The notes beneath the pieces were generated by a model. That model was not told where the DNA came from. It saw nothing but the letters and a program-made list of their open reading frames with translations, and did no database searches. A stretch of DNA of 64,000 nucleotides. Origin: Gemmatimonadales bacterium. GTDB lineage: Bacteria; Gemmatimonadota; Gemmatimonadetes; Gemmatimonadales; GWC2-71-9. Numbering within the stretch: position 1 is the first letter of the stretch; each line of letters opens with the position of its first letter. The stretch is from positions 186,001 to 250,000 of the forward strand of contig DASYCE010000007.1 in the NCBI GenBank assembly GCA_036500345.1, written 5' to 3'. Shown here piece by piece: positions 35,405 through 44,428 of the stretch. The position numbers were made by a program, and so were the translations under genes.

Positions 35405-36907
35405 CTAACTCCGGCGCCTGACGGTGGCGGTCCCGTCACGCGCGTCGCGCACTTCCCAGCCGTGCTCGGCGAGGAGCGCGCGGATCCGGTCGGCTTCGGG
35501 GTAGTCAGCCGCACCTTTCGCCTGAACCCTTTGCCCCGCCCAGTATTCCGCCCAGTCCTGCTGGCTCCGGGCGTCGTCGGGCGGAGTATCGCCTTGTGCG
35601 ACGGCACTGCCGGCGCCAGACCCGTCCTGCACCACACCCGAGAGCGCGGCTGGTGAAGATCCGACCACCTGCAACACCGCGGTCATCTTGCTCCACACAT
35701 CGATGAACGCGCGCGTGACGTCCTCGTCGCCGTCGAGCGCGCGGTTTCCGGCGCGCACCGCCTCGAACAGCGCCGCCAGCGCGCGTGGCGTATTGAGATC
35801 ATCGTCCATTGCCGCCGTGAACTCGTCGTCGAGCACCACGGCGATGCGATCGAAGCTGCCCAAGTCCGCGGCGGGTCGCTGGCGCAATCGCGAGTCGAAT
35901 TCACTCAACCGGCGAGATCCTTCGCGCGCGGCATCGAGCGCGTCGTCGGTGAAGTCGAGCTTCTGACGGTAGTGCGTCGTGGCAAAGAGGAGCCGCAACG
36001 CCCCGGCATCGACGCCGTCGATGCGGAGATCGCGCGCCGTCAGGATGTTGCCGAACCGCTTCGACATCTTGGTGCCGGCCATGGTGAGGAACTCACCGTG
36101 CATCCAGACCCGTGCGAAGTCGGCCTCGCCGGTATGCGCGCAGCTCTGGGCGATCTCGTCTTCGTGGTGCGGAAAGATCAGGTCGACGGCACCGGCATGA
36201 ATGTCGAGCACGTCGCGGCCGAACTTCTCCTTCACCAGCGACAGCGCCATCGCCGAGCACTCGAGGTGCCATCCGGGGCGGCCGCGGCCGAACGGCGCAT
36301 CCCACGCGGCACCGACCTTCTCATCGTCGTCGCGCACCGCCTTCCAGAGAACGAAATCGCGGGCATCCTCCTTGGCGTATTCGTCGCTCTGCACGCGGCC
36401 GCTGGCGCCTTCCCGCAGTTCACGCCGATCGAGCTGCGAGAGGCGGCCGTACGCGGGAAACCGATCGATCGAGAAGTAGGTCGAGCCATCGTCGCCGCGA
36501 TAGGCAACGCCGCGGTCGAGGAGATCGGACACGAGCGCGATCTGCTGCGGGATGAACTGCGTGGCACGCGGATAGACCGCCGCCGGAAGGATCCGGAGGT
36601 AGTCACGATCCTCGAAGAAGGCGCGAATGAATGGCTCGGCGAGGTCGTCGATCGACTCGTGCTTCGCCAGCGCGCCCTTGATCATCTTGTCGTCGACGTC
36701 GGTGAGGTTCATGACGTGGAAGACTTCGTAGCCGCTCGCCTCGAGCCAGCGGCGCAGGACATCCTCGAAGAGGAAGGTCCGGAAGTTTCCGATGTGGGCG
36801 TAGTTGTACACCGTGGGACCGCAGGTGTACAACGACACCCGTCCCGGATCGAGCGGGACGAATTCGGCGACAGTTCGCGTCAGCGTGTTGTAGAGGCGCA
36901 AGGTCAT
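35405..36907 (-). CDS. cysS: Cysteinyl-tRNA synthetase
   Basis: Class I synthetase charging tRNA-Cys, 500 residues. The zinc-binding/HIGH region is TCGPTVYNYAHIGNFRTFL (28-46) and the KMSKS loop is GTKMSKRFGNILT. Downstream zinc ligands lie in WHLECSAM and HHEDEIAQ. The C-terminus carries an anticodon-binding region ending in DGTATVRRRS. A segment rich in Ser/Gly/Ala (GSSPAALSGVVQDGSGAGS) sits between the DALR-type domain and the C-terminus. The start overlaps the upstream mechanosensitive-channel gene by 4 nt, so the two are co-transcribed. Confidence 0.96.
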   Translation of the reverse strand: MTLRLYNTLTRTVAEFVPLDPGRVSLYTCGPTVYNYAHIGNFRTFLFEDVLRRWLEASGYEVFHVMNLTDVDDKMIKGALAKHESIDDLAEPFIRAFFEDRDYLRILPAAVYPRATQFIPQQIALVSDLLDRGVAYRGDDGSTYFSIDRFPAYGRLSQLDRRELREGASGRVQSDEYAKEDARDFVLWKAVRDDDEKVGAAWDAPFGRGRPGWHLECSAMALSLVKEKFGRDVLDIHAGAVDLIFPHHEDEIAQSCAHTGEADFARVWMHGEFLTMAGTKMSKRFGNILTARDLRIDGVDAGALRLLFATTHYRQKLDFTDDALDAAREGSRRLSEFDSRLRQRPAADLGSFDRIAVVLDDEFTAAMDDDLNTPRALAALFEAVRAGNRALDGDEDVTRAFIDVWSKMTAVLQVVGSSPAALSGVVQDGSGAGSAVAQGDTPPDDARSQQDWAEYWAGQRVQAKGAADYPEADRIRALLAEHGWEVRDARDGTATVRRRS

Positions 36908-37908
36908 GACATTCCCGGAATCGGCGACGCGTTCGGATCAGGTGGCTTGGGTGCCGGATTGCTCGATGCCTTCTCGCCGGCAGGTTCACCGGACGGCGTT
37001 CCGGCGGACGAATTCGGCGCCTGCTGAATGTTGATCGTCTGCTGTGCTCGCGCGCCCTTGATCCCCGCGCGCTCGAGACGAATCATCACCCGCCGGCGGA
37101 ATTCGCGCGCGACCTCGGCCTGCACGCCGGGGAGGGTCTGCAACATGGTGCGAATGTTGACGCCGTTGTCTCCGAACGATTCGACACCGAGGACCTGGGG
37201 TGCCGCTTCGAATCGCGGCGACCAGTCCGGATCGGCGGCGAGCGACGCGGCCTCTTCCTTGAGCACCTTGATCACGGTGTCGATGTCGTTGTCGTACGAA
37301 ATGCCGACGTCGACGATCGCGCGCGACCAGCCGCGCGTCTTGTTGCTGAGCGTGGTGATCTGCCCGTTCGGGATGATGTGGATCGTTCCTTCGACGTCCC
37401 GCAGCGTCACGGTGCGCAGGGTCAACCGTTCGACCACCCCGGCCTTCCCCGCCGCTTCGATCGAATCACCGACACCGAACTGGTTTTCGAGCAGAATGAA
37501 GAATCCGGCGAAGTAGTCCTTGACCAGCGATTGTGCGCCGAACGAAACGGCCAGCGCACCGGCGGCTCCGAGGCCGAGGACCGGCGCGATGTTGATGAAC
37601 TGGGTGAGCGTCAGGACGACGGCGAGGATGCCGAGCAGGCCGCGTCCGGTGCTGCGAAGCAGCTGTGCCAGTGTCTTGGCGCGCTTCTCGTGCAGTGTCG
37701 GCGAATCGCCGGGGTGGAGGCTCGCGAGGGCGACGATCCGCTTGGCAAGGAGCTTGACGACTTGCCAGCCGATCCAGGTGAGCACCCAGATCGTCAGGAC
37801 GTTGACCAGCTTGATGCGCGCGATCGCCGGCGTGGTGTCGAACATGGCGAGCACGCGATCGAGCAGCGAGGTCTGCTGGAGGAGGATGGAATGCAGCAGC
37901 GCCGTCAT
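36904..37908 (-). CDS. MscS-family mechanosensitive ion channel
   Basis: 334 residues. Hydrophobic segments lie at about 33-55 and 85-108, and a pore-lining helix at about 112-145 (LGAAGALAVSFGAQSLVKDYFAGFF) is the MscS TM3 signature. The beta domain follows with GVVERLTLRTVTLRDVEGTIHIIPNG, then the alpha-beta domain. A Pro/Ser/Ala-rich tail (residues 300-334) is probably disordered. It likely gates on membrane tension and acts as an osmotic safety valve. Confidence 0.9.
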   Translation of the reverse strand: MTALLHSILLQQTSLLDRVLAMFDTTPAIARIKLVNVLTIWVLTWIGWQVVKLLAKRIVALASLHPGDSPTLHEKRAKTLAQLLRSTGRGLLGILAVVLTLTQFINIAPVLGLGAAGALAVSFGAQSLVKDYFAGFFILLENQFGVGDSIEAAGKAGVVERLTLRTVTLRDVEGTIHIIPNGQITTLSNKTRGWSRAIVDVGISYDNDIDTVIKVLKEEAASLAADPDWSPRFEAAPQVLGVESFGDNGVNIRTMLQTLPGVQAEVAREFRRRVMIRLERAGIKGARAQQTINIQQAPNSSAGTPSGEPAGEKASSNPAPKPPDPNASPIPGMS

Positions 37909-37968
37909 CCCGGGAACTTGCGGGGGGCGGGACAGGCGGTCAACGGAGGGGACGGTGCCAAGGCCGAA

Positions 37969-40167
37969 TCAGCGCAGCTGGAGGATGGCGCTCCGGCGTA
38001 CGAGGGTGTGTCCGTCGGCATCGCCGAGGAGGACTTCGATCCGATAATCGCCGCGGTCGAGTTGGGACAGATCGATCTGCGGCGCGATCTCGTCGATCCC
38101 GGCGCGGAGTTGCTGCGCGAACCCGACCTGCAGCGCCGGCAGCGTGTCCCGGCTGCTCCCACCGACCCGATAGAGCGCCACGGTGGCTCGAAGGTCGGGC
38201 CGCGGCGCATCGCTTCGGATCTGGAAGTAGAGCGACATCGGGACCTTGCGATCGACCGCACCATCCGGTGCAAGCGGGATCGGCTCGCCGCGCAGCTGCC
38301 AGGTCATCGTTTCGCCGCCGGTGCCAATCACCAGATCGGATATGGCGAGCGGCCCCGCCGCGAGGCCCGGCGTCATCACATCCCACGCACGTCCGCGCCG
38401 GCTGGTTCCCTGTGCCGCGACGAGGCTCCAGGAGGTGACTCCCGGGGTCGAGTGCACGACGAGAAAGCCGTCGAGTTCGGGATTGTGGATGTTGGAATCG
38501 GGGACGTTCCATCGACGGGTGAACGCCGTGTCGGTCCAGCTGTCGACAGTCGGATTCCAGGTTCGAAGCGCCATCTCGACCGACGCAGTCGGCGTCGGGG
38601 CGTTGGGCTGGATGGCGACATCCTTGGCGTCGAGGGCGTAGGTCACCAGTGCGATCGACGAGCCGTTGCCTGGATCCCAAAGGCGATGGAGCCGCGCTCG
38701 CATGTCGATCGTCTTGTCGGCGCGGACAGAGTTGTCGTCGAAGGTGGTGGCGGTTGCGATAGCCTGCCGGTCCTGAACACGGATGTGTTCCACGTCTTCG
38801 GGCTTGAGAAGTTTCATTCTAGCCAAGTCCGTCATGCCACACCGTTTCGGATCCACATCGCAGAAATAGTCGCCGACCACGCCCGTCACGAGGCGAGTGG
38901 CCTGAACGGACCCGTCGAACCCTTCCCCCTCGAAACTCAGGAGCATGGTTTCACCGTCGATCGTGTACTTCCAGACCTCGCGAACAACATGACTCGTACC
39001 GCAGCCGATTCCGCCTCCCTTCGCCGGGACCGTGTCATGTGGCAGTTTGGGCTTCGGCGGTGGAGTGATTGGGCAGGACCATGGTACGCGTTGATCCGGC
39101 CGCCCAAACCGCATCCAGATCACGCCACGATCATCGTAGTCCGTCTGCCACCGCATGTAGTCCCGCCAGAGCGCAGCAGGTTGGGCTCCAGGATCGGGCG
39201 CGCTGTTCAAGTCGTCGGCGGTACCTTCGCCGGGCGGTCCTCCGTCCTCCCGCACCGCCGGTGTTGTCCGGAGCGAATTCCGCATCACCTTCGCGACATG
39301 CAGCCGGAAGTTCACTTCCACGAACTCGAGCCTTGCGAAGTGTTCGGCGATCCGCGCCCCGAACGGCTGGCCGTCGCGCACATCGCGAGAGAGGAGGCGA
39401 TCGCGAACCCACGGCCCGTAAGAGCCTGAGGACACCGTATCCCATTCCTTCCGCTCGTCCGGCGTCAGAAACCATTGCAGATGCCAGTCAACTTCGCGGC
39501 GCGCGGCCGAGTCGTGCGCGGCATTCGCAGCGGCCTGAAACTCCTTCATTCCGTTGACCGTGTCGGCAGCACGAAACGAGACGCGTGCCAGCCGGAGCAG
39601 ATGCCAGGTGGAATCGCTTCCAGTGGCGATCCCACGCGTCGCGCAGCTCTTCGCCGCCATGGTGTTGTTGACGCGCAGCGCCAACTCGGCGCAGGCGCGA
39701 AGTGTCGGCGCCGTCGGCGTCCCGTGCTGCGTGACTGAGAGAATTGCCGCGAGGGCGTCGCGCATGTTGTCGGGCTCGTCGCCGTTCAGCGCTTCGATCG
39801 ACAGCACCTCGGCGGCCCGGGTGTCAGTGGGGCGCTCCTTCAGCGCTTCGATCATGGCGCGTTGGCTCCCCTGACTCCACGAGTTCCCCGCAACCATGAG
39901 CGGCCCGTCGTGCGCCAGCGCGCCATCGGCATCGAGCCGCGCGCGGGCGCAACCGAGCGCGACCCATTGATCTGCCGAGGGCTTGCCGGTGATTGCCGGC
40001 TGCGCCACACGTCGCTCGGCGTCGAGGAGTGCGTTGCGGTTCTGGGCGCCAGACCTGGGACAGGCGTGGTCGAGAAGGGCGCCGAGGTCGGCGATGATTC
40101 CCGGCTTCGGGATCGCCGGGAAATTCTGCGCCGGCAGTTGCTGCAGTGCGAGGAGGATGATCAACAT
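37969..40167 (-). CDS. GWxTD-domain protein 1
   Basis: 732-residue exported protein. A short hydrophobic start (MLIILLALQQLPAQ) is a likely signal peptide. A central region has repeat-like Ala-rich helices (TPR-like; LRACAELALRVNNTMAAKSCATRG). The GWxTD-type segment reads RWQTDYDDRGVIWMRFGRPD. The C-terminal beta-rich region ends GDYRIEVLLGDADGHTLVRR. It is about the same length as the paralogue at 41647-43845 and aligns with it throughout. The family is common in Acidobacteriota and Gemmatimonadota and has no known function. An envelope or surface role is inferred. Confidence 0.8.
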   Translation of the reverse strand: MLIILLALQQLPAQNFPAIPKPGIIADLGALLDHACPRSGAQNRNALLDAERRVAQPAITGKPSADQWVALGCARARLDADGALAHDGPLMVAGNSWSQGSQRAMIEALKERPTDTRAAEVLSIEALNGDEPDNMRDALAAILSVTQHGTPTAPTLRACAELALRVNNTMAAKSCATRGIATGSDSTWHLLRLARVSFRAADTVNGMKEFQAAANAAHDSAARREVDWHLQWFLTPDERKEWDTVSSGSYGPWVRDRLLSRDVRDGQPFGARIAEHFARLEFVEVNFRLHVAKVMRNSLRTTPAVREDGGPPGEGTADDLNSAPDPGAQPAALWRDYMRWQTDYDDRGVIWMRFGRPDQRVPWSCPITPPPKPKLPHDTVPAKGGGIGCGTSHVVREVWKYTIDGETMLLSFEGEGFDGSVQATRLVTGVVGDYFCDVDPKRCGMTDLARMKLLKPEDVEHIRVQDRQAIATATTFDDNSVRADKTIDMRARLHRLWDPGNGSSIALVTYALDAKDVAIQPNAPTPTASVEMALRTWNPTVDSWTDTAFTRRWNVPDSNIHNPELDGFLVVHSTPGVTSWSLVAAQGTSRRGRAWDVMTPGLAAGPLAISDLVIGTGGETMTWQLRGEPIPLAPDGAVDRKVPMSLYFQIRSDAPRPDLRATVALYRVGGSSRDTLPALQVGFAQQLRAGIDEIAPQIDLSQLDRGDYRIEVLLGDADGHTLVRRSAILQLR

Positions 40168-40180
40168 CGCTCTGCCGCCA

Positions 40181-40453
40181 TCAGTTTCCCTCGATCAATC
40201 GTGATGACCGAATCGGAATCCCTTCGAGGAGCAACGAGGCGAGGACCCCTTCGACCGGCTCGTCGCCGAGAGGAATGGCGACCCGGCTGTCGGGGAGGGG
40301 GAGGAGAAGCTGCGGCGTGATCCGCGGCGCGGGCGCCGGCGCGAATGGATCGAGATCGAGGAGGAGGAGTCGGCGAGGCATGCCGAAGAGTGGCAGTCGT
40401 CGAGCCCGGTGTCGCAACACCTGAACGCTGAACGGTACCGGAGCGCGCAGCAT
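40181..40453 (-). CDS. Small hypothetical protein between GWxTD 1 and the carboxypeptidase-regulatory-like gene
   Basis: 90 residues, not recognised. The first third has mixed codon use, while the rest is GC3-rich like a real gene (LPLPDSRVAIPLGDEPVEGVLASLLLEGIPIR). It ends 13 nt before GWxTD 1 and starts 46 nt after the preceding gene, filling an otherwise unexplained 331-nt gap. It could be a cotranslated small partner, or the gap may be non-coding. Confidence 0.4.
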   Translation of the reverse strand: MLRAPVPFSVQVLRHRARRLPLFGMPRRLLLLDLDPFAPAPAPRITPQLLLPLPDSRVAIPLGDEPVEGVLASLLLEGIPIRSSRLIEGN

Positions 40454-40498
40454 TGGTGGCCACGCGACCGACGAGGGATGCCGGCAGCAACTGCGGAC

Positions 40499-41650
40499 TC
40501 ACGATCCCGACACCGGCACGATCCGGATCAATCGCCCCTGGTTTTCTTCCCGCCCGACCACCTGTACCAGGGTACTCTGGTCGGGCGGAATCGACGACAC
40601 CATCGGCGGTCCAAAGCCGCTCCCGCGGCCGCCGGGGCGCGCAATGATGATCGGCCGCGCGATCATGCGGGAGGTCCTGGTGATCGGCGCCCAGATGGCC
40701 CATTCGACCGGGACCCAGAGTCCGGGCGACGGCTCGCCAAAATGCATGTCGCCGCCGGCCGATTTGTCGGGGATGCCATTCGGCAGGTTGCGGTGGACGT
40801 AGCTCAGCCGCCGGAGGGTCAATGTCGCGCGGTCGAGCACCATCGTGCCGTTCAGGTCGACGTGCTTCGGCTTGCCGGCGGGCTCGAACTGGATGAACAC
40901 GGAGTCGCCGCTCCCGTGGTCCTTCTCGAGGGTGAAGCAATGCGTTTCGAGAAACCAGTCGGAGAAGAGGACCTGAAGATCGGGACCGTAGTACAGTTCC
41001 CCGCCCCCCTGCTCTTCGGTGAGCGGTCGCTCGAATCCGATCTGCGCGAGGAGATCGGGGGCGATCGATCGCACCGGCCAGGTTCGCAGTGAGCCGGCAC
41101 TGGTATCGGAGGAGACCGTGCTGTCTCGATTCTTCTTCGTGACGATGGTGTGCACCAGCTGCACGTTGAAGGCGAGGTGACTCGAGCGCATCGTCGCGTC
41201 CATCACCTGCAACGCGCTGTGGGCTGCGTCGAAGAGTCCACCGAATGTCTCGGGCGTCAGTTCGGACTTGCCACACGATCGCTTGCCGCCGAGGGCGTGC
41301 AGTTCGGGGAGGGAGACCACCGTCGGCAACAGCACGACCGCCGGCACGGTGACGAGCGACGACGTGACGTCGATCGCGATCGGTGCGTGGCGTGAATAGC
41401 CGATCGCCGCAAAACGGATTTCGACGCGGCGGCCGCTATCGGCGGTGAATTCCCAACCGCCCGAGGCGCCGGTGAACGCCTGATGGATCAGCTTGCCATC
41501 GGGGTCGAACAGTTCGACCAGCGCTCCCGAGATCGGCGCGTGCGACATGCTGTCGACCAGGCGGCCGCGGATCGTCTGCGCAGCGACCGACCGAAGCGGT
41601 GTCGCGAAGAGGACGATCGCAGCGAACTGCACGCAACGAGAGATTCTCAT
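40499..41650 (-). CDS. Exported protein with carboxypeptidase-regulatory-like N-terminal domain
   Basis: 383 residues. The signal peptide covers about residues 1-24 (VQFAAIVLFATPLRSVAAQ). It is followed by a beta-sandwich of the CarboxypepD_reg-like type (TIRGRLVDSMSHAPISGALVELFD...GGWEFTADSGRRVEIRFAAIGY). The rest is a mixed domain with RLSYVHRNLPNG and a C-terminal beta strand set. The fold often occurs on outer-membrane or surface proteins. The start overlaps the stop of GWxTD 2 (ATGA), so the three large proteins form one operon. Confidence 0.75.
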   Translation of the reverse strand: MRISRCVQFAAIVLFATPLRSVAAQTIRGRLVDSMSHAPISGALVELFDPDGKLIHQAFTGASGGWEFTADSGRRVEIRFAAIGYSRHAPIAIDVTSSLVTVPAVVLLPTVVSLPELHALGGKRSCGKSELTPETFGGLFDAAHSALQVMDATMRSSHLAFNVQLVHTIVTKKNRDSTVSSDTSAGSLRTWPVRSIAPDLLAQIGFERPLTEEQGGGELYYGPDLQVLFSDWFLETHCFTLEKDHGSGDSVFIQFEPAGKPKHVDLNGTMVLDRATLTLRRLSYVHRNLPNGIPDKSAGGDMHFGEPSPGLWVPVEWAIWAPITRTSRMIARPIIIARPGGRGSGFGPPMVSSIPPDQSTLVQVVGREENQGRLIRIVPVSGS

Positions 41651-43845
41651 CGGAGATCGAGCCCCGCCCGGCGGCGGACGAGCGCGCGGCCCGCAGCATC
41701 GACCAACCGCACTTCGACGCGGTAGGAACCGCGGTCGAGATTGGAGAGATCGACGATCGGCGCCACTTCATTGATCCCGGAGTGCACCGCCTGGTCGAAC
41801 GTCACCTGCAGCGCCGCCGAATCGCTGACGACGCCATCCCGGATCGGATAGAGCGCTACCGTCGTGCGAAGGCCATCGCGTTGGGTCTCGCTGCGAATCT
41901 GGTAATACATCGAGACGGTGTCGCGGCGATCGACGGCGTTGGTCGGCGCAAGCGGAATCGGTTCTCCATGCAGTCGCCATGACAGACCCTGCGCGGACGA
42001 ACCGAACACCAGGTCCGAGATCGCAACCGGGCCGGGGTCGAGCCCCGCTGTCGTGACGTCCATTGCGCGACCTCGCCGCTGCTCAGGTTGCGTGGCGACG
42101 ACGCTCCAGGCCGAGACGCCGGACGACGAAGGGGTCACGACGTAACCCACGAGATTGGTCGCCTTGGAGCCAGTGTCGGCGATCTGGAAATGCCGCGAGA
42201 CGGAGGTGTCCTGCCAGCGATCGGCGTCGCGATCCCACTGCCGCACCGTGAGATCAACCGTGGTCGACACACCGGCCCCTCCCGATTGCACTGCAAGATC
42301 CTTGATGGGAAAGGCGTAGGTGATGAGTGCGATCGGTGCGGCGGAGATCGGATCCCAGAGACGGTGCAACCGGGAGACGATCGCGATGTTCCGCTCGCCG
42401 CGGACCGAGTTGTCGTCCGCGGTTGTAGCGGCAGAGATGTAGGCGCGGTCGTCCTGGCGGACGTGTTCGATATCCTCGACTTTCACCAGTGGCGACGACG
42501 GTGGCGTCCCGTGCTTGGCCGTGTGCGCCTTCCAGTCTGCGATCGAAAGCTGGGTGAGACCACACCGCAACGCATCGACATCGCAGAGGTACGATCCCAG
42601 CACCCCGGTCACGAGTCGCGTTGCTTCCTCCGAGCCGTCGAATTCTTCCCCCTCGAAATTGAGGAGGAGCGGCTTGCCGTCGATCTCGTAATACCAGACC
42701 TCACGAGGATTGATCGGGATGCCGCGGGTTTGGGGATCGGTGATCACCGTATCGGCGCAGCTCGGTGATGACCGGATTCGCTTCTCCGGCGCGCCGAATC
42801 GCAGCCAGACGACTCCGCGATCATCGATATCGCTCTGCCAGCGATGGTAATCGCGAACCGGATCGGCAGGAATCAGCCCCGGTTCGCAGAACATGTGGAG
42901 CGAATCGGGAGAGAAATGGCTCTCCGGCGTCGGGGCGAGCAACCCGCCCTTCCTCCTGATCGCGGCTGGAATCTCCAGCCGGAAGTTCGCCAGCGCGTAC
43001 TCGAGCCGGTTGAAATGCTCGGCAAGGCGCGCTCCGCGGGGCTGGCCGTCGCGCACGTCGCGCTCGACGAGACGGTCGCGGATCCAGTTGGCGCGGGCAC
43101 TGTCGGCGATCCGGCTCGCCGTCGCCTGTTCGTCGGGCGAGAGAAACCATTGCAGCTGCCAGTCAATCTCACTGCGCGCCGCGGTGTCGTGTGCGGCCCC
43201 CGCCGCGGCGAGAAAGTCGCGGGTCCCCGAGACGGTGTCGGCGGAACGGAAATCGAGGCGCGCGCGCCGGATCAGGTGCCAGGTCGAATCGCTGCCGCGC
43301 GCCAGGCCGGTGGCGACGCACCTCCGAGCCGACGCAATGTCGCCGGTCCGCAGCGCGAGCTCGTCGCAGGCGCGGAGTGCTGCTGGCGTCGAGACGCCGG
43401 CCGCCGTCGCCTTGACGATGGCGGATGCCGTCGCGGCGACGTCATCCGGTTCAAGATCATCCAGCGCGAGCGTCGCCAGCGCTTCGGCGGCGCGGCCGTT
43501 CCGCGGGTCGATCGCGAGCGCCTTGAGAAGCGCCCGTTCGCTGCCGGTCGCCCACGAATTCCCGACGACCATGAGCGGTCCGTCGTGGGACAGCGCGCCG
43601 TCGCCGTCGAGCGCGGCGCGGGCGCAGCCGAGCGCAAGCCACCCCGCCGCCTGTGATGAAGCACGCGCCGCGTCGATCGCGAGGCGGTTCTCTCGCGCGA
43701 GGAGTTGATTCCGATCGAGGCCGGCGGGATTGTCGCAGATGGCGTCCGCAGCCGATCGAAGCGCCGGCGCGGTGCCTGGATGTTCAAGGGTCGGAAAGTG
43801 CTGAACCGGAAGTGCCTGCATCAGCGCGACGACGAGTCGGATCAT
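41647..43845 (-). CDS. GWxTD-domain protein 2
   Basis: 732 residues, paralogous to the protein at 37969-40167 and identical in length. Matching landmarks are LALGCARAALDGDGALSHDG, the GSDSTWHLIRRARLDF repeat and the GWxTD-type segment RWQSDIDDRGVVWLRFGAPE. The C-terminus is LDRGSYRVEVRLVDAAGRALVRRR. It is the first gene of the operon. AGGTGG lies just before the ATG inside a small CACCTGAGGTG inverted repeat. Function is unknown; the pair probably arose by tandem duplication. Confidence 0.8.
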   Translation of the reverse strand: MIRLVVALMQALPVQHFPTLEHPGTAPALRSAADAICDNPAGLDRNQLLARENRLAIDAARASSQAAGWLALGCARAALDGDGALSHDGPLMVVGNSWATGSERALLKALAIDPRNGRAAEALATLALDDLEPDDVAATASAIVKATAAGVSTPAALRACDELALRTGDIASARRCVATGLARGSDSTWHLIRRARLDFRSADTVSGTRDFLAAAGAAHDTAARSEIDWQLQWFLSPDEQATASRIADSARANWIRDRLVERDVRDGQPRGARLAEHFNRLEYALANFRLEIPAAIRRKGGLLAPTPESHFSPDSLHMFCEPGLIPADPVRDYHRWQSDIDDRGVVWLRFGAPEKRIRSSPSCADTVITDPQTRGIPINPREVWYYEIDGKPLLLNFEGEEFDGSEEATRLVTGVLGSYLCDVDALRCGLTQLSIADWKAHTAKHGTPPSSPLVKVEDIEHVRQDDRAYISAATTADDNSVRGERNIAIVSRLHRLWDPISAAPIALITYAFPIKDLAVQSGGAGVSTTVDLTVRQWDRDADRWQDTSVSRHFQIADTGSKATNLVGYVVTPSSSGVSAWSVVATQPEQRRGRAMDVTTAGLDPGPVAISDLVFGSSAQGLSWRLHGEPIPLAPTNAVDRRDTVSMYYQIRSETQRDGLRTTVALYPIRDGVVSDSAALQVTFDQAVHSGINEVAPIVDLSNLDRGSYRVEVRLVDAAGRALVRRRAGLDLR

Positions 43846-43923
43846 CCGGCCACCTCAGGTGCCTGGGGGAGTGGCATTGCGACTGTCCGGAAGGATCTAT
43901 CATAACTCGAAAAAACCCGGCGG

Positions 43924-44415
43924 CTACGGCGGTGTGGTGGTCGGCGGCGGCGCTGTCGGCGGGGGCGTCAGTCCGAACTCGTCGTGCCGGATCTTCCCTC
44001 CCTGGTACCCCGCCCATCCCGCGAGCCCCGACGCCACGATCAGCACGATGAGCACCGCCGCCGATGCGCTGCGCCGAACGGGCTTGCCCCCTCGCGCCAG
44101 GATGAGCGCGCCGATCGCGAGCACTCCTGCGGCGATCCCGGCGATGTTGGCGTTGTCGCCGGCGTGCTCGTGGCGCTGGACCACCGCGCGATTGTACCAG
44201 GTGTTGTTGCGGATGTCGTGCTTGGCGTCGTCACCGGTGTAGTCAGTGTACCAGGTCCCGATCGCCACGAGGATGGTGAGCAGCAGCGCCGCGCGCACCA
44301 CCGCGTCTTCCCGGCGCGCCAGCCCCCAGGCCAGGAGGAGGGCGACAATCGGAAGGCCGATGATCGGAATGTGATTGACCAGAACGTGCAAATGCGCCGG
44401 CGTGATGTGCGGCAT
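43924..44415 (-). CDS. Small integral membrane protein
   Basis: 163 residues with about four hydrophobic segments (IIGLPIVALLLAWGLA, AALLLTILVAIGTWY, IAGIAAGVLAIGALILA, SAAVLIVLIVASGLAGWAGY). The N-terminus is His-rich (MPHITPAHLHVLVNHIP), recalling DUF2231-type proteins, and a charged H-E-H patch (RHEHAGDN) lies in a loop. The Pro/Thr tail is low complexity. GAGGAG precedes the start. It is the last gene of the pspA operon. I do not recognise a function; metal or haem binding by the histidines is speculative. Confidence 0.65.
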   Translation of the reverse strand: MPHITPAHLHVLVNHIPIIGLPIVALLLAWGLARREDAVVRAALLLTILVAIGTWYTDYTGDDAKHDIRNNTWYNRAVVQRHEHAGDNANIAGIAAGVLAIGALILARGGKPVRRSASAAVLIVLIVASGLAGWAGYQGGKIRHDEFGLTPPPTAPPPTTTPP

Positions 44416-44428
44416 GGTCGCTCCTCGG

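Noticed and set aside
38000-40100. GWxTD protein as a metalloprotease or glycosidase
   Set aside because: No HExxH, catalytic acid pair or other enzymatic motif could be identified, so no enzymatic function is assigned.
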